DNA of 64,000 nucleotides, from positions 21,597,682 to 21,661,681 of the forward strand of contig CM119270.1 in NCBI GenBank assembly GCA_051294375.1, written 5' to 3'. Below are positions 38,601 through 49,600 of this stretch, in pieces; within the stretch, counting starts at the first letter, position 1, and every line of letters starts with the position of its first letter. The DNA comes from Paraspadella gotoi. Its lineage: Eukaryota; Chaetognatha. A model generated the notes under the pieces. That model did not search any database. It saw nothing but the letters and a program-made list of their open reading frames with translations, and had not been told where the DNA came from. A program made the position numbers and the translations under genes.

Positions 38601-39406
38601 TAGAAGAATGAGAGCTATAAGGAAAAAGAGAGAGAGGATAGAGAAGAGAGAAAGAGAACATGGTGAGGCAGTCAGGACAATTACAACAGGGGGCATAAAT
38701 CCCTCCACCCCCCCCCTCGTTTCAATGTCTAGTTTCTCATTTCTTCCCAGGAATTAAGGATCGGTTTTTCCATGCAATCGGTTATTTATGACATAAGCGG
38801 AACCCCTATCTTCATTGAGGCCTCTGGCCCGCCGTGCCACAATCGAGGCGCTCTGAATTCCACAAGGCCTCTTCCACCTTTAGCGTGGTGCCGCTGAGGC
38901 TGGATTGTCTTTGTTCTGTATTGTCTGACTCTCACCTGTTCTCTCTCCTCTCTCTATCTACTCTCTCTTTCCTTAGCTCTCTTCTTCTACTCTACTTTCA
39001 TTCTACCGCTGAACGGATGAATTCTGTCAAAATAAGATCGAAATTATTTGGTTTCTATAAAAGAAAAAAAAAAAAATAACGTGCACTTGGATCCCAAAAT
39101 TCGACAGTTTTTTTTTTTTTTTTCTTAATCATAAATATTAAACAGTGCATGTGATGACTCTACCAAAACTCAATATAAAAGCGTGTTTTATCTTTAACAG
39201 AGAGTGGAACTGGCCGATCACCGTCGGTGGACAGCAGCCTCTGTTGCCTGAGGACGCCCTCGGTCGCATCCTCTCTCTTCGACTCCGCATCCGGTCGCGC
39301 CAAGCAGCACTGTACATATGCCTGCATGCAGCGTGGGAAACCCATAGCACAGTGGCACGTCTTGAGCCAATCCCAAAAAATTCAAGCAACGGCCCGGCAC
39401 CAGTGA
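27231..39406 (+). CDS. Synaptotagmin-like gene A (TM plus C2A-C2B)
   Basis: Exons: 27231-27391, 27867-28097, 28729-28940, 29344-29501, 30834-30999, 36222-36349, 36636-36761, 37759-37878 and 39201-39406. Order: short Ala-rich lumenal N-terminus with NAT and NVT sequons, a hydrophobic helix ending in a five-Cys cluster (palmitoylation type), basic linker, C2A, C2B, and the terminal KPIAQWHVL motif diagnostic of synaptotagmins. Calcium ligands are mostly absent: C2A loop 3 reads LFDRGSVMEPP instead of the DFDR-type cluster, and C2B loop 1 lacks the first Asp. A membrane-trafficking role without direct calcium sensing is inferred. Frame slips in the exons at 29344 and 39201 probably reflect assembly indels. 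A 171-N gap falls in an intron. No orthologous subtype is assigned. Confidence 0.85.
27867..28097 (+). CDS. Synaptotagmin-like A exon 2: transmembrane helix and Cys cluster
   Basis: Acceptor cttttacag. Reads ALGLFIASCVLLLLLIVLL followed by CCCCCKVC and a KKKKRRR stop-transfer patch. The juxtamembrane Cys run is a hallmark of synaptotagmins. Donor ag|gtcagg is followed at once by a GGTCAAG repeat. Confidence 0.9.
28223..28640 (+). mobile_element. tRNA-derived SINE, family 2
   Basis: Starts gcggccattggtgcaggagg (A-box-like tggtgcaggagg), then ggcccggttctagccggg (B-box-like ggttctagcc) about 35 bp later, the spacing of a tRNA head. The body ends in acttagcgccttatcaacat, matching the tail at 25864-25890. 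It sits within intron 2 of gene A. Confidence 0.65.
28729..28940 (+). CDS. Synaptotagmin-like A exon 3: cytosolic linker
   Basis: Acceptor ttttccag, donor gcg|gtgagt. Encodes EREYLDPRSAP, ALDRIPLIGAFIQERVQPEL and a polar tail with SGRGLDGDVDV. Phase 2 in and phase 1 out, both consistent with neighbours at the 5' side. Confidence 0.85.
29344..29501 (+). CDS. Synaptotagmin-like A exon 4: start of C2A, with frame slips
   Basis: Contains GRPELKIGI (first C2 strand) in one frame and PDSYVTVIAVAVFK (the conserved C2A DPYVKV strand) in another. At least one indel therefore lies between 29395 and 29460. The T5 run at 29492 may hold another, because the exon ends in phase 1 while exon 5 starts in phase 0. 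Donor g|gtgagagagag runs into a GA repeat. Confidence 0.65.
30834..30999 (+). CDS. Synaptotagmin-like A exon 5: middle of C2A
   Basis: Acceptor ttttcacag, 55 codons. EVFETRVVKGTPDPEF matches FETKVHRKTLNPVF of classical C2A; MENFTFK and LKIQVFLFDRGSV follow, then LGELSI. Donor g|gtgaga leads directly into a GA tract and the 171-N gap. Confidence 0.9.
31209..31500. repeat. Nested small palindrome, centre near 31375
   Basis: 31209-31370 (…gtggagtctattgttgggg, aaaatacagagtttggg) is repeated inverted at 31376-31500 (…ccaacaatagactccac). It lies just right of a 171-N gap and starts the expanded stretch 31.4-33.5 kb, so it is probably another fold-back assembly fault. Confidence 0.75.
31590..33470. 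repeat. Minisatellite with unit of about 130-160 bp
   Basis: About eight units, each starting cagagttattcaaagatgc then ctactgccttcc, cctcacatacattagtcatt tagtatggctttt and a variable TC tract. Starts are near 31592, 31730, 31854, 31986, 32116, 33091, 33234 and 33394. The mirror arm near 46990-47130 has only one to two copies. Confidence 0.8.
32165..32945. repeat. Tandem repeat of about 365 bp (2.2 copies) inside the minisatellite
   Basis: The block with tttattaatgatgg, gtaccaattttcat, ccgccgatctaa, gataaggaagccagg and gcagggacctgc recurs near 32187, 32557 and 32921. It is flanked on both sides by the cagagttattcaaag units. Confidence 0.8.
36222..36349 (+). CDS. Synaptotagmin-like A exon 6: end of C2A
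   Basis: Acceptor accccag after a (ccct)n tract. Two bases complete the phase-1 codon of exon 5. Encodes DLDRPVEEWHRLREP, the usual D-x-x-x-P-x-x-E-W segment, then NCFGYLCLSLQ, equivalent to LGDICFSLRY. Donor cag|gtaaga is followed by (gga)n. Confidence 0.9.
36636..36761 (+). CDS. Synaptotagmin-like A exon 7: start of C2B
   Basis: Acceptor cccctcacag. RRLTLVILEAKNLPKTPN is a textbook C2B first strand; then VESDDDW in place of the SDPYVK loop. Phase 0 on both sides. Donor aag|gtcagt starts a four-unit ggtcagtgtgg repeat. Confidence 0.9.
37759..37878 (+). CDS. Synaptotagmin-like A exon 8: C2B polybasic strand
   Basis: Acceptor ctcgccag, donor cag|gtatat. VDKKKTTVKKMTACPYYNEI matches the [17 protein letters not shown] stretch of C2B. 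The polybasic KKK patch, which binds acidic lipids and SNAREs in synaptotagmins, is retained. Confidence 0.92.
38460..39170. other. Left-arm-only segment of P2 with a possible alternative last exon
   Basis: This stretch has no partner in the right arm, where the flanks join near 41000. After ttcttcccag it has a phase-0 frame at 38751-38897 (49 codons with the stop) reading ELRIGFSMQS, YDISGTPIFIEA and RPLPPLAW. It could replace the last exon after SPEHIQ, but it lacks the WHVL motif. Alternatively it is non-coding sequence dropped from the noisy arm. Confidence 0.3.
39201..39406 (+). CDS. Synaptotagmin-like A last exon: end of C2B with WHVL motif
   Basis: Acceptor tctttaacag. Begins RVELA in phase 0, shifts frame to PITVGG and LLPEDALGRIL, then to AKQHC and QRGKPIAQWHVLSQ with a stop at 39404-39406. 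The spacing of nine residues between the HC (HW) pair and PIAQWH matches synaptotagmin 1. At least two frame changes indicate local indels; the mirror copy reads HCDDML where this arm reads HCTYAC, closer to the HWSDML consensus. Confidence 0.7.
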
Positions 39407-39713
39407 TACGCGACTGAATTCGGGACAATCGTCAGCTCGGATGAGTAGTACGCGAAACGTGAAAATGCCACTGTAGACCGTTCTCAATTTCTACGTTTGT
39501 ATTTTGTGCTTGAAATGATTATTTGTTGTTTTATTTGCAAAGTCACTGTGCGCTAAATACCGTAAAGTTATAGTCGAAATATAATTATAATTTCTCTTTT
39601 ATTTCGACCTTTTTCGATTTGTACATTAAGTGAGGTAGAGGGTGAATTATTGAGATAATAAAAAATTGATAACTAGTTATAAATGTAGAAATAGATTTGA
39701 CAGATTAAGATGG

Positions 39714-40000
39714 AGAATAAACAAGGAAAGGTTATTCCAAGATGTTGCGCCGCATTCCATTTAATAATAATAAAAACAAATTCATTGTAAAAAATTATTA
39801 AAACTTTGTTTTCTATAATAATTTTTTTCAAAAACAAAAGGCGGCGCCAGTAGTCGTTTATATTTGATGTGTAACAAATGAGAAACATAAGCGTTTTTAA
39901 TGTAAGTGGGAAAGACTGACAGACAGACATAACGACGGACAGACCGACCGAAAAGTGACTTAGAGAGTCGCGGCGCAACTATATAATAATAGCTACAATC
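39714..40000 (+). mobile_element. MITE-like repeat with gttgcgccg/cggcgcaac inverted termini
   Basis: Inverted motifs gttgcgccg (39744) and cggcgcaac (ending 39979) enclose about 236 bp without coding capacity but with gacn-type repeats. Similarity to the copy at 51245-51500 extends about 30 bp outside these motifs (aacaaggaa, ggttattccaa), so the true ends are uncertain. It sits at the hinge of palindrome P2. Confidence 0.65.
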
Positions 40001-40119
40001 AATTTAAATTCAGCTTCGTATTATAGTGTCTCCAGCCCTTAGTTTACTGAACAGTTAAATTTAAAACTATTCAGTTATTCTTGGATGACTCACTCTCGTT
40101 AACCTTTAAAACATATTTA

Positions 40120-40440
40120 GCGAATCTTTTTAGTTGCGCCGCCGACTCTCTAAGCATTTCGGAGCGGTGTAGTCGTCGGTGGCTGTCCGTCGAGTTATGT
40201 TTGTTCTGTCATCCTTTTCCCACTTACATTAAAACGCTTTTTTATAGTTGTTTTCTCATTTGTTACACATCAAATATAAACGACTACTGGCGCCGCCTTT
40301 TGTTTTTGAAAAAATATAATTATAGAAAACAAGTATTTAATAATTTTTTAACAAGAAAAATGATTTTATTTTATTATTATTAAATGAATGCGGCAACATC
40401 TTGGAATAAACCTTTTCCTTGTTATTCTCCATCTTAATCT
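40120..40440 (-). mobile_element. Inverted copy of the MITE-like repeat
   Basis: Mirror of 39714-40000: gttgcgccgcc at 40133 and cggcaac ending 40397, with gcc/ggc positions lost. About 130 bp of unpaired sequence separates the two copies and forms the loop of P2. Confidence 0.7.
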
Positions 40441-43400
40441 GTCAAATCTATTTCTAACATTAAAACTTAGTTATTCAATTTTTTTTAATTATCTCAATAG
40501 ATTCACGCTCTAACCTCACTTCATGTACAAATCGAAAAAAGGTCGAAATAAAAGAGAATTGAAATTCAATTATATTTGGACTATAACTTTACCGGTAATT
40601 TAGCGCCACATGACTTTGCAAATAAAAACAACCAAATAATCATCTTCAAGCCACAAAATACACTTAGAAATTGAGACAGGTCTACAGTGCGCATTTTCAC
40701 TTTCGCTACTACTCATCCGAGCTGACGAGTTGTCCCGAAATCTTCAGTCCGTATCATCTGTGTGCCGCCGTTGCTTGAATTTTGGGATTGGCTCATAGAC
40801 GTGCCACTGTGCTATGGGTTTCCCGACGCTGCATCAGCATATCGTCACAGTGCTGCTTGGCGCGCGACCGGATGCGTGAGTCCGAAGAGGATGATGCGAC
40901 GCGGAGGGCGTGCACCTCACAAAGAAGGCTGCTGTCCACCGACGGTGACGGACGCAGTTCCACTTCCTCGTTAAGACTATAACATACCTAGATATCATTT
41001 TTCAATTCGTCACTTACAGTATTGCAGAACTGAAAAGTATTATTACTTTAGTGTCATCAAACAATTGGTTAAAAACTTATATGTATTTTTCAATCAAGAC
41101 AAGTATCTATCATTACATAATAAATTTATATTTTTTAAAATATTTTTCACGATTTATCAAATATGGCATCAAAAATATTTGTAGGTTAGCAATATCGAAA
41201 AAACTTTCCCTATTTCAAAAAATGTAAGGAGCAAGAATATTTTATTACATATATTCGCAAAACAACTCTTGTACAGGCGTAGCACCACTCTTTACATCAT
41301 ATAAATCCGCGTAAAAATTTATTGGATACGTCTTTTCTATTTTCGGTTTCTTCCTTTCCAATCTTTCAATAATCATTCCAGTTTAAACTTATTGGCTGGT
41401 CCTTTTGTTTTTTTTTTTAACTTTAATAGTTTAATTTAGTTTAGTTACTGTTTTACTGATTATTGTCGAAGTACTGTTTTCAGTCACTTCAATCAAAAAA
41501 AATAGTTTAGTTCCTTTACTTGTTTACATAGTTTATCGTTTTTCACCTACGCGTTTTATATGTTATCATGTTTCTAATTTGTTAATTACCTGTTTTTAGG
41601 TATTAATAAAAAAATATATCTATAAATACGAAACTTTCCGTCGAATACATATACCCTTCGCTGAAGTATGTTCCGGCGCGAAACTTCAAAAGGTTAAGGA
41701 TCTCATGTGTCAATAGAGGAAACACGCAGTCATTTCTTTACCGTGTCTTCTTTTTGTCTACTTTTCCAGTCGATCTTTCAATCATTGTGAGCGACGAACT
41801 GGCTTGGACCTGCAAAATTTCATAGCATACGAACCCGTTAGCAGTCACTCCGACGTGGTAAATCGACTAATAAGCGAGAGAATCACATAACCACGAACAG
41901 AATCACTGGGTTGAACACTCCCTCGGGCATAGACTCAGTTATTGCATTTGGTCCTTTCGCCCTCTTATTCGGCCTCTCTGGGGCTGCCAAGAACGATATG
42001 AAGAGTATCTTTCAACTCGCAATGCCACATACGTGATCCGCAAAAAAAGAAGAGGAATAGTGCCTACCTTATCAACAAGCGAACAAAGTGAATCAGCTGG
42101 TGACAGTTGAAATCGACCACCCGCTGTCCACATCTTTACTCTCGCCTACACATATAAGTGTGTGTCACCGTCGATGTGCGTTCACACGATCCACGATATC
42201 TCTGTAATACCGTGTTTCGTCTATTCTTTTTTCAATTCCTGATCCTGTTTGTGCTAGTTGCTTCTCTCTGAATACTTGCTTGCATTCTTAACTTATTCAA
42301 CTAATCGTCTCTGTCCATACATTCTCTCTACACAGGAGTATGCCGATATACTACACATACTCCGTTTGGCATGCCTTGAATTGTCGCAACCACCTGAGCA
42401 TTATGAACGAAATATAAATGACACAGGCATTAATTGTGTCATCATTACTCTGCTACAACTTCACTCATACAAATACACAAATAAAAATGTAAAACGTCTG
42501 CCACTATCGTTGACCTGTTCTTTGCCTTCACTCTGCCGACGGTCAAAAGCAAAAAAAAATATCAAATTAATACGCAAATCAATTATTTCTCAAGTCTTTT
42601 TGTTGCCACCGTAAATGCTTAGTACAAAATAAATTGCTATCTACTAAAACAAATTTTATGTGGTACGTACAAACGCGAAAGAAGAGCAAAAAAGGGGAAT
42701 GAAAAATGGGAAACGAAGGGGGAAAAAAAGGGAAGAAAAAAAGGTTTCAACGGATTGAAAAAAAAGGGCGGGAAAAAATAATAAAAAAAACTCAATACTT
42801 GCTTTTTGTCTTCTTGGATCAAGTACAACATTGCAACGCGAACAGAATGTCGAGTCATTGCACGCGAAATAGAGCCATCACCTATATATTTCTGTATTAA
42901 TGAGCCTTCGACCTCTGGGTCTACTGAAACTCTTCTCGATTATTGTGAACTCACACTGAGTCAATTCAGCGCTATCTCTATAACTTGACCAGTAGCGCGG
43001 GATATAATATACAAACGTCGTAATTAAAAACCACACTCCCCTGCTTGTCATTTACTCTCATGAACACATCAAACCAATGTCCTCTTCTCACCGACCTAAT
43101 GACCCCAAAATTCTGTTCCTTTTTTTCCTTTTTTTTTTCATTCGTATAAATGACTCGCTGTGTATTACTATCTAAGTAGTGTAAAACTGTTATCTCGAAA
43201 TAAACCACAATAGTTACTCTTGCGATAGATTACTGCATTGCAGTTGAAGACCCCACACTAGACCCACACCGACCACACACATGACCCCACAACATGACCT
43301 TAACCATGGGTCTATGGTTATGTGTATCCAATCATCGTCACTCTCCACATTCACGTCGAGTCTTGGGAAGATTCTTCGCTTCGGAATACGACGGGTCAAG

Positions 43401-43979
43401 CGACCGCTCACGTGAACGTACTGTGAGGGGTGAAGGGGAGGCGGGAGAGTAGGCGCGGTTATGGGAGACTGTAGTGAGTTGCGTGTGTGAGATTTGTAGG
43501 GGTCGGTGGGTATGGTGGGGGGAGGGATGTGAGTTACATTCTGTTAGATAATGTCAGTGAGAAAGGGATTTGATGATTGCATGAGTTGATTTTGATGAGT
43601 GGAGCGAGTGGTGAGTGCGAGAGAATATGTCAAATATATATTCTTTGGGGGGATTTTTGGTTTACATTAAGTTGTTTTATTTATTTTGTTTCATAATGTT
43701 TAGTCTTTACAAACTTTTTTTTGTCCTCTGTCCTGGTTCTCCTCCTGCCTCCCGGTCCTTGGCTTACCGTGCAGAGAGAGACCACAGATTATCCACAACA
43801 GTTGCTCTTTCGTTAAACTTTTCAAAGACGACGCGGATCGCGGTTCTCTCAGCGTGTTTGCCATTCCTTCTACAGGGCGGGATCCAAGATCGAATTTCGA
43901 CAGATTTGTCAAGGGGGAGTTTGGGAGAAGGAAAAGAGGCGAGGGAGAAGGAGGAGGGGGAAGAAGGAAGATAAGGGAA

Positions 43980-45600
43980 GAAGAAGAGGAATCTAGTTAG
44001 TAGTTTGTTTTCTCACTTATGTTTTGTCGGCCGTTGGTATGCCGCTTGGATGGATTTGATTATTTTGTGAGATAATTGGTCAGCTAAACTCGGGTGTTGT
44101 TTTAAAGTAAGAATGAATCTCTGGAAATTTTTATATTTTTATAAAGTTTTATGATTTAAGATTTGGAAATTAAAAAGTTTTGGCTTAAGTATGACTGTTT
44201 AAATAAACTGTGATAGAATTGAGTTTGGAGCGATGTTTGTTCCTGAGAAAACTTTGTAAATATATTAGAAGGCGCGTGGGCTGAGCAAGAGTGGAAAATT
44301 AGTAAATTTAGCATTGGAAAATTTGATAGAAAAGTGTGATATTGTGTAGAGTAATGATTAAGCGGCCGTTCTCGGAGTATGATGGTCTAAATGCGCGTGT
44401 ACAGAGTGGTGATCTCAAGAGCTCTGATAGAAAGTGTGGTGGGGAAGTTGTGTTATATTATATTATCCTATAATTATAAAGTAGGTATTATGATATTTGT
44501 TTTATATAATCTCCTCTAGTATCTTTGGTTTCTGTTCTCTCTCTGATATTGGACCATTATATATACATAAATTCTCTGTATGATATAGTGTGTATTGTGA
44601 GATCTGTATGTTAAATGGATGTGGGTGAGGTTATGTTGTTATTTGAAGGAGGAGGAGGAGGAAAAGAGCGAGAGGTGGAAGGGAAATATAAGAGATTTTT
44701 TTTTTATTTTATTAGCAAAAGACTTTTATCTGGGTGTATGATCTTTATATAATAGTGTATATTGTCCCTTTGATTTTTTATCTCTGTCGATAAGTGAATT
44801 TATTATGAGTGATATAGCATTAAAGTCTGTGGCTCAAGTACAGAACATAGACAAGAGACGGATAGAAGAGAGAGAAATAACATGTTATGTAAGAGGACAC
44901 AGTGAACATAATTAATATTTTCCATTTATTTTATATATTATATATATATATACTTTACTTTATATAAGCGCCTTAGATCATACATATAATATGTGTGAAT
45001 AGTAGCAGTATTTGGTAGCCGATTTATTGTAATATGCATTATGAGTGTGGTGATATAAGATAAGGATAATTGTGTTAGTATTATCCAGAGTCAAATATTA
45101 AGATGTCTACATAGGAATATGGTTTTCTATATAACGAAATAAGGAATTCATATAGCTTAGAATACTTATATATATATATATAATAAAAAATATAATCTGA
45201 TCTAATATATATTCAATTGGTAAAATTAAATAAAAACAAAAAAAATATGAGGAATGACCGAATTATGAAGATGTCTGTTAAAAGAAAGGATGGGTTCCAT
45301 GAGAGCCATAAAATTATATTAGATGCCTCTCTACTCATCTCTCTCTCATCTCTCTCTCCTCTGTCTCAATTCATACTCTCCATACATCATCTTAGACTCA
45401 TTCTATAAAATGTTTTGTGTTATAAATAATTGATAAACAAGTTGAATTTATTATATTTATACCTGATATCCCTATGCAGAATATGAAGAGACATCTCTAT
45501 TACTAATAAATTAGTTAAAGGAATCACAATATTTAACCAGTATTAAAATCACATACACCATCATCCGAGTCTTCGAGCAACGAGAGCCTCGATAAGAAGA
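43980..45600. other. AT-rich part of P2 right arm, no gene
   Basis: Noisy inverted counterpart of the gene A intron at about 34.6-36.1 kb. It contains tata-rich stretches (44930-44960, 45165-45190) and no credible exon. Confidence 0.5.
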
Positions 45601-46679
45601 AGCATGACCAGCGGCACCAAGAAGAGCAGGATGAGGACGAGAGATTAGAGGAGAGAGAGGACGGATTGAGGAGAGAAGAAGACAGAGAGAGATGAGAGAG
45701 CAGACCTACTTGACAAAGGAAGACTAAGCACTCTCACGTGTCTAGGCTCGCAATATTTCATTGGGCGATAGTCGCTCTCCTCTCTCTCTCTCTCTCTCTT
45801 CGGTCTCTTCCCTCTCTTCTCTCTTCTGCTCTCTCTCTTCTCTCCATTTCCTATCTTTTTCTTTGTTATCTCCTGTGTAGTCACCTGATTCTGCGCCAAG
45901 ACTACGTCATCCCGTCTCACCTCTGTCCTTTACCTCTCAATTGTGCTTCTATTATTGCTCCGGTAAATTCGACCGAGGAGTAAAAAACGGCGTGAATCCT
46001 GGTATGCTGCGCACAGATCCGGCTCTCATTACCCTCCCACCATCCAGGTCTCCTACCTTCGTCCGTCTCCTCCCTGCTCTCCCTCTCCTATCTCGTCTCA
46101 GTCTCACCTCTCTCTCTCTTCTCTCTCTCTCTCTTCTTCTCCCCCTCTCCTCTCTCTCTCTCTCTCTCTCTCCTCTCCACTCTCTCTCTCTCTCTCTCTT
46201 TCCTGTCTGTTTAACTTTTAGATAAGATTCGATGTTATATTTCAACCTTTGATGAAAGTTGCTTCTCTATTCTTCTTCAATTTTCTTAGGAGAAAAATCT
46301 TCATGTATGGTTTTACTTTTTACGATGTTAACGAATTAATTATTAATTATTATTCAAAATATATTCCGTTAATCATATTCACATTCATTTCTGTTATCTG
46401 ATTCTAACTCGTTTTTTACTCATTGCACGTGTCAAAATTCCGCGAATTCAACCACATGCCATTTTTAAAACAATTTCTTCAACCACATCTTGTGCCTTTA
46501 ATTATCCCGCCCAAAGCCCCACAGTGCAATCAAACACTCCGCCATCCCCTTCGGGCAATTTTTTAAAAACCCTTTGCGCTACAAAAACGCCATTTACATT
46601 GCGCCTATAAGGGGGAACTCATTGTAACGCACCTACTTTCATCCCCCATTGCCCGCCCTCTCCAGTCCCCACAATGCCA

Positions 46680-46935
46680 GTTTAAAAGGCCCCCAAGCCC
46701 AACACGCTGCCATTTCAAAAGACCCCCCTAGCCCAAACCGCCTTTCATTTCAAGGACTCCCTAGCCCAAACCGCTTGTTTTTCAAAAAGTTCCCTAGCCT
46801 AAACGCTGCATTTCAAAAAAGACTACCTAGCCAAAACGCCTCTCAACCCCTAGCCCCAAACGCTGCTTCAAAAGGCCCCCTAGGCCCAAACGCCGGCATT
46901 TCAAGCCCCCAAGCCCAAACTCTGTATTATAAAAT
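46680..46935. repeat. Tandem repeat of about 30 bp (ccctagcccaaacgctgcat)
   Basis: Seven to eight noisy units of agcccaaacgctgcatttcaa plus ggccccct. The left arm has only partial inverted units at 31305-31375 and 33873-33915, split around the expanded minisatellite. Confidence 0.75.
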
Positions 46936-49078
46936 CATTTAGCCCCAATAGACTCATCCACGTCATCAGCGAGACCCGATAGTGATACAGAGTTATTTCA
47001 AAGATACTAGAGTTATTCAAAGTTGCCTACTGCCTTCCCCTCACATACATTATCATTTAGTATGGCTTTGTCTTTCGTCTCCTCTTCTCTCTCGCTCTCT
47101 CCTCTCTCTCTCTCTTCTCTCTCTGGTCTCTCACCGATACTCAGCTACCCCCAGCGTTGCGTCCATGACGCTTCCTCCGGTCAAAGAGAAAGCTTGAATC
47201 TTCAGAGTCTCTTTCTTCGATGTCGACCGAATCCGATTTAAACCGTGGAAATTTTCCATGAACCCGGCGTCTGCGAAGACCGTCCTGTGAATAAAAGTGG
47301 GGTGAGGGGGGAGAGAGAGGGGCGACAGAGAGATGGGGAGGATGATGAGAAGGATGCGTTGAGGAGGAAGAATAAGAAAGGCGTAGAGAGATAGTGCGGA
47401 GAAGGGATGTGAGAATGAAGATATTAAATAAAATTGGATGAATAAGGAGGAAAAAAATGAAGAGAGAGAAAGATAAGAGGAAGAAATATGAAGGAAAAAA
47501 GAGATGCGAAGTATTAATAAGGAATAAAGAGGAGAGAAAGGAGAATATAAGAAGATACAGTTGACAAGGAAGAATAAAGTGAAAAAGAACATGAATTCAG
47601 CACCTGAAATTTAAATCTATAACATGATTTTACAGAGAAAGAGGACGACGAGAGACAGAGAGGAGGATGCGAAGAGATAGATGATGGAGACGAGAGGAGA
47701 ACAGGGTCAAAACCGAGAAGAGAGGTAGTGTAAAAAGAATCTTAAGCGTCAAATTAAAGAAAAGAATGAGATATGAGAAAATAATTAGAACCAAGATGAG
47801 AAAAAAAAGACAGAGAAAAGAACAAAAGAAAAAACACTTAGATGCCAAACATAAACCGTTTTTATTAAAGGATCCAATTTCGTTTGCCTAATTTTCATTT
47901 GCTTCCTTTTTTCTTTCTTTTTTTTTCTTTTCTTTTTTTCTTCTCTTTCTTTCTCTTTTTTTTCTCAGCGGTTCTCGGGGAATGAAAAAAAGCAAAGGAA
48001 AATAAAGCCAAGGCAAGCGAAATAAAGCAAATGCGCAGCAGGAATTTTCTTGACCCTTTTGTGGTCAGCACTTTTTCGGTTCGATTGCCTTGTCGTTTTC
48101 CTGATTTCATTTAAAATCTCAGTTTTTTTTTTCGTTGATCGCCTTTTTCTTTGCGTGGAACGAGGTGACTCATTTCACCCATTCGATACGTGACTTTTAT
48201 TTTAGTTCCTGAGGGTAAAGCAAATTAATTCCATTTAATTTATTAAATTTTGTAACTTAAATATTTTAACTATCGGGAACCTTTTTCATTTCATTCTCTC
48301 TCTCTCCTCCTCTCTCTCTCTCTCCTCCTCTCTTCTCTCTCTCTTCTCTCTCTCTTCTCTCCTCTCTCTCTCTCGTCTCTCAGGCTTGCCTTTCTTCTTC
48401 TTTCCAAGATTATATATAAGTTAACAGCCTGGCGTTTGAAAGGATTCGCACCTTTACCAAAGAAAAGTTTCTATCCTTCATCCTTATCGCATTTTGTACT
48501 TGCAATATATTAAACCGGGTCACGGAAAAGGAGGGCTTCTCTCTCTCTCTCTCTCGCTCTTTTCCTCTCTCTCTCTACTTCTCCCACCTTAAAAAAGGAC
48601 CACAGCATGAACAGTCACGTAGAGTCAGGCACTCGAACTTCTCAAAGGAGGCGGTTAGCTTCGAGTTTCGACGACGTTGAACGATGCCGATCTTCCAAGT
48701 CGGGCGTCCTTTGTTTCCGATCGACGAAGTCCGTCGAAGGATTCCCTGAGGGTCGCCGGATGGGGTGGGGGGGGTGAGGAAGAGGCGGGGGAAAGGATGA
48801 GAGAAAAGGGAAATGAAATGTATTTAAAATTGGAAGGCAATTATTTCTTGAGATGTGCCCAAATGGGTGTAGAAGACTACAATCCGTATGTTCTGGGATC
48901 TTAGAGAGAGAGGAGAGATGAGAGAGAGGCTAGAGGAGAGAAAGATGAGGAGCGAAGAGCGAGAGAGACGCCGAGATCGATGAGAGACGAGGAGAGAGAG
49001 AGAAGAGATGAATGACCCCGGACCGAAATTGGGAATGAAACATAAATCTTATGTATAATTTCTTCTCCAACTTCCCAA

Positions 49079-49103
49079 NNNNNNNNNNNNNNNNNNNNNN
49101 NNN
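49079..49103. other. Assembly gap of exactly 25 N at the end of P2
   Basis: The mirror similarity stops at this gap and the sequence to the right (from 49104) is not mirrored. It therefore marks the junction of the fold-back with the contig carrying gene B. Confidence 0.95.
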
Positions 49104-49229
49104 TATTATGATAGATTTTAAAAACACTCTCAGAGTAAATCTTAAAATATTCAAGAATGAAAAAAAATCGCAAATATTTTTTAGTTAAAAATGAAAATCA
49201 AACGAGAAATGACCGGAACAGGTTTTGAG

Positions 49230-49278
<49 letters not shown>

Positions 49279-49553
49279 AAGATATGAGGCGTTAACATTA
49301 AACGCCCAGGTTGACGGCGAAGCGTTCGTCGTCGTCTTCGTCGTCGTCGTCTTCGTCGTCGTCGTTTTCGTCGTCTTGGGTGTCAACCATAAAATCAACG
49401 AAATGAGAAGTAAACGTAATCACGATTTTTTTATTGGTTGATAATTCATTCTCTACGATGATCAAAAAAAATTAAAAAAAAACAAACAAAAATTACAATA
49501 AATAGAATCTTTACATAACAGATCCTGCATGAGGTCTCTAAAATGTTTTTAAC

Positions 49554-49600
<47 letters not shown>

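Larger units (their letters stand above)
40760..48765 (-). pseudogene. Mirror image of synaptotagmin-like gene A exons, indel-ridden
   Basis: Minus-strand remnants of exons 9, 8, 7, 6, 5 and 4 occur in order at about 40760-40965, 41660-41795, 43299-43420, 43766-43905, 47134-47282 and 48594-48757. Exon 7 keeps VNVESDDDW, exon 5 keeps GFMENF and the ETLKIQ block, but each exon carries several indels and lacks a continuous frame. Exons 1-3 have no mirror. It is best treated as an artefact of the palindrome; as biology it would be an inverted, decayed partial duplicate. Confidence 0.75.
29020..49078. repeat. Large imperfect palindrome P2, centre near 40.06 kb
   Basis: Inverted pairs include exon 30834-30999 with 47134-47282, exon 36222-36349 with 43766-43905, exon 36636-36761 with 43299-43420, exon 37759-37878 with about 41660-41795, and exon 39201-39406 with about 40760-40965. 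The outermost pair is 29060-29105 with 49015-49078. The left arm keeps splice sites and most frames; the right arm is riddled with indels. Left-only sequence exists at 31.4-33.4 and 38.46-39.17 kb. The right arm stops at a 25-N gap, pointing to a fold-back gap fill. Confidence 0.85.

Noticed and set aside
46649-46942. Open frame with a repeated SPNRL/PNAA motif
   Set aside because: Translation of the noisy 30-bp tandem repeat in the unreliable arm of P2.
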